This document shows, one piece after another, positions 1 to 4,072 of a DNA stretch of 7,128 bases. How positions within the stretch are numbered: the stretch's first letter is position 1; each line of letters opens with the position of its first letter. Source of the DNA: Thermomicrobiaceae bacterium (lineage in GTDB: Bacteria; Chloroflexota; Chloroflexia; Thermomicrobiales; Thermomicrobiaceae); the NCBI GenBank assembly GCA_007124395.1, contig SLFF01000502.1, positions 1-7,128 of the forward strand, given 5' to 3'. A program made the translations under genes and the position numbers. The notes under the pieces are model-generated. The model was not told the DNA's origin, did not search any database, and was given only the letters and a program-made list of their open reading frames with translations.

Positions 1-785
1 ATCAGCAACACGCCGTGCTTGTCGCAGATCTCCCGGAGACGCTGCCAGTACTTCGGCGACGGGATGTGAACGCCGTTTGCGGTGGAAACTGGCTCACCGA
101 TCACCGCGGCCACCGTATCTGATCCCTGCGCCAGGATCTCCTGCTCGATGTAGTTGGTGCACATGATGTCGCCTTCTTCACCCTCGAGGTTGAAATCGTT
201 GCGGTAATGGTTGGGCGATGGCACGTGGTGAACGCCATACATGAACGGACCGAAATACTCTTCCTTGCGGTCGCCGGTGAGGCTCATGGCCCCGAAGGTC
301 GCGCCGTGGTAGCTGCCGCGTCTGGCGATCACCTTGTATCGCCGCGGGAAGCCGCGCATCGCCTGAATCTGTTTGGCGATCTTCAGTGCGCTCTCCACTG
401 CCTCTGAACCACCGGAACAGAAGAAGATCCGGTTGAGATCACCCGGGGTAATCTCTGCCAGCACGTTGGCGAGCTGAACTGCAGGAACGGTGGTGTATGC
501 GGCACTGGAGACGTAGGCGAGCTTGCTGGCCTGTTCGGCCATCGCTTCACCGATCTCCTTGCGGCCGTGCCCGGCATTGACGACCCACAACCCGGAGATG
601 CCGTCCAGATAGGCATTGCCGTGGATGTCGTACAGTGTGGAGCCTTCACCTCGCTCGAATACATGCAGGCCACCTTCTTCGGCCAGACGTACCCACTCGG
701 TGGTGTGAATCCAGACGTGGTCGAGTGCTGATTTTTCGAGGCTCTGTGGCGATTTACTGATCGTTTCGGCGAACGAGTCTCCCAT
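1..785 (-). CDS. Class III PLP-dependent aminotransferase, N-terminal part (runs off left edge)
   Basis: The reverse-strand frame from an ATG at 783-785 stays open for 261 codons to the window edge. Family features appear in order: a Trp-containing N-terminal segment (DHVWIHTTEW, residues 22-31), the entry strand LYDIHGNAYLDGISGLW (51-67), NAGHG (70-74), the phosphate-binding FFCSGGSEAVESALK (121-135), SYHGAT (158-163) with the Tyr/His that packs on the cofactor ring, and IGEPV (229-233), whose Glu precedes the usual PLP Asp. The catalytic Lys and the small domain lie outside the window. Full-length relatives are about 430-460 residues, so about 60% is seen. The family moves an amino group from an amine or omega-amino acid to a keto acid in the cytoplasm. 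The style resembles omega-amino acid:pyruvate transaminases, but the substrate cannot be read from this half. A purine-rich AGGCAGG lies seven bases before the ATG. A second ATG at 788-790 is in another frame and is not the start. Confidence 0.93.
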   Translation of the reverse strand, partial: MGDSFAETISKSPQSLEKSALDHVWIHTTEWVRLAEEGGLHVFERGEGSTLYDIHGNAYLDGISGLWVVNAGHGRKEIGEAMAEQASKLAYVSSAAYTTVPAVQLANVLAEITPGDLNRIFFCSGGSEAVESALKIAKQIQAMRGFPRRYKVIARRGSYHGATFGAMSLTGDRKEEYFGPFMYGVHHVPSPNHYRNDFNLEGEEGDIMCTNYIEQEILAQGSDTVAAVIGEPVSTANGVHIPSPKYWQRLREICDKHGVLL

Positions 786-892
786 GACATTACCTGCCTT
801 TAGCTTTGAGCTGCCTGTCTTCGGTGCGCCAGGCAACCTGATCTGTTCGAACGGGTCATCATTGACAAATTTGAGTTCATCCTCAGGGCCGC

Positions 893-901
893 AGTATAGC
901 A
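893..901 (-). promoter_or_regulatory. Probable extended -10 promoter of the aminotransferase gene
   Basis: On the minus strand the bases read TGCTATACT, an extended -10 (TGn plus TATACT, one mismatch from TATAAT). It lies about 108 bases before the aminotransferase ATG. No good -35 is present at 16-18 bases, which fits an extended -10 promoter. Just upstream, at 905-917, is the small palindrome GAACC-CCC-GGTTC, placed where a regulator could act on the -35 region. Motif-based only. Confidence 0.4.
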
Positions 902-951
902 CCCGAACCCCCGGTTCCGCCGCGACAACCTGCGGTTGAGAGGCCTGCCAA

Positions 952-980
952 TTGGCCGATGCCGATCCCCGTGTTAGCGT
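952..980 (+). promoter_or_regulatory. Weak candidate promoter of the serine hydrolase gene
   Basis: TTGGCC (952-957) and TAGCGT (975-980) are separated by 17 bases, and the -10 is preceded by TGT (an extended -10 arrangement). Both hexamers match consensus poorly. This is the best-placed pair in the 252-base divergent gap before the start at 1038. A better-looking TTGACA at 862-867 has no -10 at an acceptable distance. Confidence 0.22.
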
Positions 981-1037
981 GTGCTAGAGATGAATGACAG
1001 GCCAGCCTGACCCGTGGCCCAGCAGAAAGGCACCCGT

Positions 1038-1937
1038 ATGACCAGTGACGTGTACCAGCGGCTTCAATCCGTGATCGACGAGTCCACCTATGGCGGCACG
1101 ATCGGGATTGCCGCCCGGCATTTTCAGACCGGCGAGGAGATCGAGCTCAACCCGGACATGATCTTCCCTACGGCGAGCACATTCAAGACGGTTTTGTTGT
1201 ATGAGCTCTATCGTCAGGTAGATCAGGGGAAGATCGATCCCACGGACCGGATCATCATTGAAGACCGCCACCGGGTTCCCGGATCCGGCGTGATTCAGGA
1301 TCTCGATGCGGGAGCCTCTCTGACGATCCGGGACGTAGCAATGCTGATGATGGTGATCAGCGACAACGCCGGCACCGACATCATCTTCGATCTGCTCGGC
1401 AAAGACTCCATCCAGCAGGCGGTGCAGGATCTCGGAATGTCGAGCACGTCGATCCCGATGGGCACCTGGGGATTGCTGTGTGGGCTACAGAACCTCGATC
1501 CGGATGATCCGGAGCTCACCTATGAGAAGGTGAAAGCGCTGCTCAAGGGCAAAGATGCGCCGTGGGATGCCAACGCCTTCAAGGAGACCCCGGACAACGA
1601 CATCACCACCCCATGGGACATGATCCTGCTCCACGTTGCCATCGAGAATGGTGAAGGGCTGAGCACCTCGGCCAGAGATGGTGTGCTGGATATCATGAAG
1701 CGGCAGAAACTCAGCGAGCGGATCCCGGCACATCTGCCGACGGGTGTGGTGTGCGCTCACAAGACCGGATCACTACGCGGCGTCCGCAATGATGCAGGGA
1801 TCGTCTACGCGCCAGACGGGACATCCTATGCGCTGTCGATCTTTGTGAAGGGCGCGCCAGACGGGGTGGCCGGAACACGGCTGGTTGCTGATGTCTCGAA
1901 GGTGATCTACGAGCACTATGTGGGGCCGATCGCCTGA
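1038..1937 (+). CDS. Class A beta-lactamase-fold serine hydrolase without signal peptide
   Basis: A 299-residue protein of the class A beta-lactamase-like serine hydrolase fold. Active-site motifs, numbered from the ATG at 1038: S47-T-F-K50 (SxxK, nucleophile and general base), S108-D-N110 with the flanking LTIRDVAMLMMVISDNAGTD typical of the family, and K242-T-G244 inside AHKTGS. The segment around DNDITTPWDM matches the region after the omega loop, but I cannot place an equivalent of the deacylating Glu of true class A enzymes (ExxLN) with confidence. Antibiotic hydrolysis is therefore doubtful, and peptidase, esterase or penicillin-binding activity is as likely. There is no signal peptide: the N-terminus MTSDVYQRLQSVIDE is hydrophilic, and an in-frame TGA at 1008-1010 rules out a longer start. 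I preferred ATG 1038 to GTG 1014 because AAAGG (1026-1030) lies seven bases before the ATG. It converges on the small lipoprotein gene. The function is inferred and the substrate unknown. Confidence 0.9.
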   Translation: MTSDVYQRLQSVIDESTYGGTIGIAARHFQTGEEIELNPDMIFPTASTFKTVLLYELYRQVDQGKIDPTDRIIIEDRHRVPGSGVIQDLDAGASLTIRDVAMLMMVISDNAGTDIIFDLLGKDSIQQAVQDLGMSSTSIPMGTWGLLCGLQNLDPDDPELTYEKVKALLKGKDAPWDANAFKETPDNDITTPWDMILLHVAIENGEGLSTSARDGVLDIMKRQKLSERIPAHLPTGVVCAHKTGSLRGVRNDAGIVYAPDGTSYALSIFVKGAPDGVAGTRLVADVSKVIYEHYVGPIA

Positions 1938-1987
1938 TCGAGCATCCCGGCTCGTGCCGGTCGCGCAAACGCGGTGGCCCGTCAGGC

Positions 1988-2021
1988 AAGAAAAAAGGCA
2001 GGGAGCCTGATGCTCCCTGCC
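1988..2021 (-). terminator. Strong intrinsic terminator of the small lipoprotein gene
   Basis: A perfect 10-bp G+C-rich stem (GGCAGGGAGC at 1997-2006 with GCTCCCTGCC at 2012-2021) and a 5-base loop are followed on the minus strand by six U (A-run at 1991-1996), then C and UU. This is a canonical Rho-independent terminator for leftward transcription, 127-160 bases past the stop of the gene at 2148-2282. In the plus direction the hairpin lacks a comparable U-run, although it lies 60 bases after the serine hydrolase stop and could slow that transcript. Confidence 0.85.
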
Positions 2022-2100
2022 AGAGATTTCGCTTCTTTGCCCGTTCAGTACTGTTCCAGATTCAATGTCGTACGTCACGATTCGTTACCGTTTAGACGTG

Positions 2101-2118
2101 CCAGAGATAGATCTCTGG
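2101..2118. repeat. Perfect inverted repeat in the 3' untranslated region of the small lipoprotein gene
   Basis: CCAGAGAT-AG-ATCTCTGG is an 18-base palindrome with 8-base arms. It sits between the small lipoprotein stop codon and its terminator. There is no U-run on either side, so it is not a terminator. It may be an RNA hairpin stabilising the 3' end or a protein-binding dyad. The decamer TGCCAGAGAT that begins it (2099-2108) also occurs at 2018-2027, next to the terminator stem. Confidence 0.5.
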
Positions 2119-2131
2119 TCGATCATCGCTG

Positions 2132-2162
2132 GAGAACTCTCTACTGGTTACCCAGCGTTCTC
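2132..2162. repeat. Nested hairpin across the stop codon of the small lipoprotein gene
   Basis: GAGAAC (2132-2137) pairs with GTTCTC (2157-2162). Inside it, CTGG (2144-2147) pairs with CCAG (2152-2155) around a TTAC loop. The stop codon of the small lipoprotein gene lies in that loop. The arms are short and interrupted, so chance is possible. Confidence 0.3.
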
Positions 2163-2282
2163 AACGTTGTTCGTGTTGCCTTCCGGCACCGCCGCCGGAT
2201 CTTCCTCAACGTCGCAGGCCGCAACACTCATCGCCATGATGGCAGCAAAACCGAGTGCGAGCAGCTTCTTCTTCAGTGTCAT
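2148..2282 (-). CDS. Small (44-residue) acidic lipoprotein
   Basis: This short reverse-strand gene is well supported. The ATG at 2280-2282 is preceded by AAGGGAG (2292-2298) at nine bases. The product begins MTLKKKLLALGFAAIMAMSVAAC: a Lys-rich n-region (residues 4-6), a hydrophobic core and the lipobox V-A-A-C with Cys23 as the expected lipidated residue. The mature part is only about 22 residues (CDVEEDPAAVPEGNTNNVENAG), acidic and Asn-rich, with no second transmembrane segment. It would be anchored to the outer face of the cytoplasmic membrane (or another envelope membrane) as a lipopeptide. A canonical terminator lies downstream, so this looks like a complete single-gene unit. Entericidin-like lipoproteins are of similar size, but I see no convincing sequence match. 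I do not recognise the family; the lipoprotein call is solid and the role unknown. Confidence 0.8.
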   Translation of the reverse strand: MTLKKKLLALGFAAIMAMSVAACDVEEDPAAVPEGNTNNVENAG

Positions 2283-2630
2283 AGGATCCAACTCCCTTAA
2301 TCTTCAGGAACTGTACTCAACTGAACGGGCGTGATGTCGAGATCGACAGTTCTCTGCCGTTACATCAACTCTCGTGCCAACAATACCATATAACAGAAAT
2401 CCCGAAATATAAAACATTCCTGAATTTTGTTGTTTTGCACAATCACAACCGGTTGATGTTTCAGTCGCGATCGCTCCTGTGTACTGCTTCGCAGACAGTG
2501 TGCCATCATCGGTCAACCGCGTCAGATTCGGGTCTTCCGTGCGTCTGTTTTTGCCTGTGGACTCGCGGAAACATGGGGATTTGCGTAAGAGCATGTGCTG
2601 GTGATGACACAGACCTGTTTAAAATGACGA
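2283..2630. other. Gene-free stretch upstream of the small lipoprotein gene
   Basis: I see no convincing gene here. Open frames on both strands have no ribosome site and unconvincing, repeat-free but domainless products. The part from about 2365 to 2450 is clearly A+T-rich compared with its surroundings, with TATAT-like stretches on both strands. It probably holds the leftward promoter of the small lipoprotein gene, but I could not fix one -10/-35 pair. If so, the small gene has a leader of 80-150 bases. Confidence 0.4.
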
Positions 2631-2658
2631 ATCGGCAGCCGGGAGACCGGCTGCCGAT
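2631..2658 (-). terminator. Probable terminator hairpin of the Asp-rich lipoprotein gene
   Basis: A perfect 12-bp stem (ATCGGCAGCCGG at 2631-2642 with CCGGCTGCCGAT at 2647-2658) is closed by a four-base loop, GAGA on the plus strand and TCTC in the leftward RNA. It starts about 40 bases after the stop codon at 2700-2702. In the leftward transcript the stem is followed, after about six bases, by ATTTTAAA, so the U-run is short and displaced. It is probably a terminator or 3'-end stabiliser. Confidence 0.6.
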
Positions 2659-2699
2659 CGATTCAGTGGCGACGTTCCGTTCACTGCGTGTTCGCTACG

Positions 2700-3875
2700 T
2701 TAGCTGTCGTCTTCTTCGTCGTCAAGTTCCATGTCGTCCTGGTCATCGGTCTCGATGTCGTCGGCTTCCAGGTCATCCTGATAGTCTTCGTCATCGTGTT
2801 CGTCGTCGTCGACGAGACCATCGTCCTGGCCGTTGACTTCACCGTGATCGCTGACGGAGAAGTTGACTTCCATGCCTTCTTCTCGTTCGCCGTCGATCAG
2901 AACGTAGATGACATAGTCACCTTCGTCCAGCTGGACTTCCCACTCATAGGAGTCACCAGCAGCGATCTCTTCGCTTTCCTCGACGACTTCGCCATTCTCG
3001 TCGTCCATGGTGGCGTCTTCATCGTCAGTCATGGCTGCGTCATCTTCGTCGTCCATGACAGCATCGTCTTCGTCGTCCATGACTGCGTCGTCTTCATCGT
3101 CCATCACGGCATCGTCTTCATCATCCATGACCGCGTCTTCATCGTCGGTCATCGCTGCATCATCGTCGTCCATGCCCATGGCATCTTCGACGCGCTCGAT
3201 CTCGAGCGTGATGTCAGACGAGCCTTCGTTCTCGATGTGGAACAGGATGTCACCGCTGGTGAAGCTGACGTGATCGAGGTCGAGGTCTTCGTCATGGTCG
3301 TCCATGACTGCATCGTCCTGATCATCCATGACCGCGTCATCTTCGTCGTCCATGACTGCGTCGTCTTCATCGTCAGTCATAGCTGCATCGTCGTCATCGG
3401 TCATGGCAGCGTCATCATCGTCGGTCATGGCAACATCGTCATCGTCAGTCATGGCGTCGTCTTCATCGTCCATGACCGCGTCATCTTCGTCGTCCATGAC
3501 GGCGTCGTCTTCGTCATCCATGACGGCATCATCTTCGTCGTCAACCATGGCATCTTCGTGTTCCATGGTCAGCGAGATGGAGTCGTCATGTACCACAATA
3601 TTGGCTCGCTCCTGGTCTTCAGCGATGCCATCGTCAGCAGTGGTATCATCGTCTTCAGTAACGGGCGCCGCGTCGTCCACCTCATCATCGGTCGTCACGT
3701 CGTCCGTTGCTGTATCATCAGCCGGTTCTACGGCTGTATCGTCAACCTCTTCGGTTGTGTCCGTGTCGTCAACGGCGGGGATATCATCCACCGCATCGTC
3801 ATCTGATCCACATGCGGCCACAATAAGGGCGAGCGTAAGCGCAAACCCCAACAGGGCCAACTTGTGTACTCTCAT
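2700..3875 (-). CDS. Extremely acidic repeat lipoprotein with split cupredoxin-like domain
   Basis: A 391-residue lipoprotein. The ATG at 3873-3875 follows a perfect AAAGGAGG (3880-3887). The signal peptide MRVHKLALLGFALTLALIVAAC has its lipobox Cys at residue 22. An Asp/Thr-rich linker follows (23-87). The rest looks like one cupredoxin-like beta-sandwich in three pieces: QERANIVVHDDSISLTM (88-104); HVSFTSGDILFHIENEGSSDITLEIE (split here as 202-212 and 213-227); and SEEIAAGDSYEW...LDEGDYVIYVLIDGEREEGM (301-335). Two blocks of an eight-residue repeat, consensus DAVMDDED, interrupt it at 108-195 and 231-294. A second acidic tail ends the protein (344-391). By my count there are 129 Asp and 48 Glu (45%) against five Lys/Arg. 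The usual copper-ligand positions are mostly changed: Ile222 for His, Val325 for Cys, Glu330 for His, with only Met335 kept. A role in binding cations at the cell surface is conceivable but unproven; the specific function is unknown. Confidence 0.88.
   Translation of the reverse strand: MRVHKLALLGFALTLALIVAACGSDDDAVDDIPAVDDTDTTEEVDDTAVEPADDTATDDVTTDDEVDDAAPVTEDDDTTADDGIAEDQERANIVVHDDSISLTMEHEDAMVDDEDDAVMDDEDDAVMDDEDDAVMDDEDDAMTDDDDVAMTDDDDAAMTDDDDAAMTDDEDDAVMDDEDDAVMDDQDDAVMDDHDEDLDLDHVSFTSGDILFHIENEGSSDITLEIERVEDAMGMDDDDAAMTDDEDAVMDDEDDAVMDDEDDAVMDDEDDAVMDDEDDAAMTDDEDATMDDENGEVVEESEEIAAGDSYEWEVQLDEGDYVIYVLIDGEREEGMEVNFSVSDHGEVNGQDDGLVDDDEHDDEDYQDDLEADDIETDDQDDMELDDEEDDS
2994..3185 (-). repeat. 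Tandem repeat block 2: about eight Asp/Met octad units
   Basis: Residues 231-294 hold about eight units of the same repeat: four near-identical DAVMDDED-type units in the middle, flanked by AMTDDED-type units and a divergent first unit containing MGMDDDD. Unlike block 1, some units are seven or nine residues long, showing whole-codon insertions and deletions that keep the frame. The block sits in a different loop of the cupredoxin-like domain from block 1. Confidence 0.9.
3291..3554 (-). repeat. Tandem repeat block 1: eleven 24-bp units encoding an Asp/Met octad
   Basis: Residues 108-195 of the acidic lipoprotein are eleven exact 8-residue units. Type A is DAVMDDED (also with Q or H in place of E in the last two units); type B is (D/V/A)AMTDDDD or AAMTDDED. 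Units 1-4 are type A-like (the first is DAMVDDED), 5-8 type B, 9-11 type A. Met shifts by one position between the types. The units differ mostly at synonymous Asp, Glu and Ala codons, so the protein repeat is better kept than the DNA. Confidence 0.92.
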
Positions 3876-3898
3876 TCGTCCTCCTTTGGACTCTAAAA

Positions 3899-3924
3899 GA
3901 AACGCGTGAACGGAATCGCGTTTC
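3899..3924. promoter_or_regulatory. Dyad just upstream of the Asp-rich lipoprotein ribosome site
   Basis: GAAACGCG (3899-3906) and CGCGTTTC (3917-3924) form a perfect 8-base inverted repeat with a 10-base spacer. It lies 11 bases upstream of the AAAGGAGG of the acidic lipoprotein gene. The centre-to-centre arm distance of 18 bases suits either a dimeric regulator or a leader hairpin near the ribosome site. Which of these applies depends on the transcription start, which I could not place. Confidence 0.45.
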
Positions 3925-3926
3925 AT

Positions 3927-3965
3927 ACGTGCCACAGTCACTCCTAGATCAAGACACGTGCCACA
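3927..3965. promoter_or_regulatory. Pair of 10-bp direct repeats upstream of the Asp-rich lipoprotein gene
   Basis: ACGTGCCACA occurs at 3927-3936 and again at 3956-3965, 29 bases apart, close to three turns of the helix. Read leftward, each is TGTGGCACGT. The spacing and position, 50-90 bases upstream of the start codon, would suit paired binding sites of a transcription factor in the promoter. I do not recognise the motif. Confidence 0.35.
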
Positions 3966-4010
3966 AGCTTGCTGGATTCCGCTATTCATATTGCAGTCAT
4001 GTGTCCATAT

Positions 4011-4044
4011 GGGGAAAATCCATTCTCGTGAATTCTGAGAATGG
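4011..4044 (-). terminator. Possible weak terminator after the glycoside-hydrolase-like gene
   Basis: CCATTCTC (4020-4027) pairs with GAGAATGG (4037-4044) around a nine-base loop, about 30 bases after the stop codon of the gene at 4073-5551. In the leftward RNA the stem is followed directly by AUUUU. The stem is only half G+C and the U-run short, so termination would be partial. Read-through into the acidic lipoprotein gene is possible. Confidence 0.4.
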
Positions 4045-4072
4045 TGATTCGGCAGCGATTTCGCTGTCCGGG

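Noticed and set aside
862..900. Plus-strand promoter with consensus TTGACA (862-867) and TATAGC (895-900)
   Set aside because: The 27-base spacing is too long for a sigma-70-type promoter; the TATA-like bases are better explained as part of the minus-strand TATACT.
1014..1037. GTG start of the serine hydrolase at 1014
   Set aside because: The ATG at 1038 has a better ribosome site (AAAGG, seven bases upstream), and the eight extra residues add no signal peptide or motif. It cannot be fully excluded.
2304..2594. Minus-strand 96-codon frame, and the overlapping plus-strand 133-codon frame from 2435
   Set aside because: No ribosome site, no recognisable domain or signal, and the second runs into the acidic gene on the other strand. 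Most likely chance frames in a non-coding gap.
2994..3554. CRISPR-like array
   Set aside because: The units are contiguous 24-bp coding repeats without spacers, lie in frame in a lipoprotein gene and vary mostly at synonymous positions.
2688..3806. Long plus-strand frame (372 codons, Val/Ile/His-rich) opposite the Asp-rich lipoprotein gene
   Set aside because: It is the mirror of the GAC/GAT/GTC-type repeat, which has no stops on either strand. It has no sensible ribosome site, and its low-complexity composition is fully explained by the acidic gene, which has a signal peptide, a perfect ribosome site and a recognisable fold.
3328..3909. Plus-strand Ser-rich frame (repeated Ser runs with Met-Thr/Ala)
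   Set aside because: Another stop-free reading of the same 24-bp repeat in a different frame, without start signal or domain.
3876..3989. Upstream extension of the acidic lipoprotein to an ATG at 3989
   Set aside because: The extension would put 38 non-hydrophobic residues before a clean lipoprotein signal and ignore the AAAGGAGG directly before the ATG at 3873-3875.
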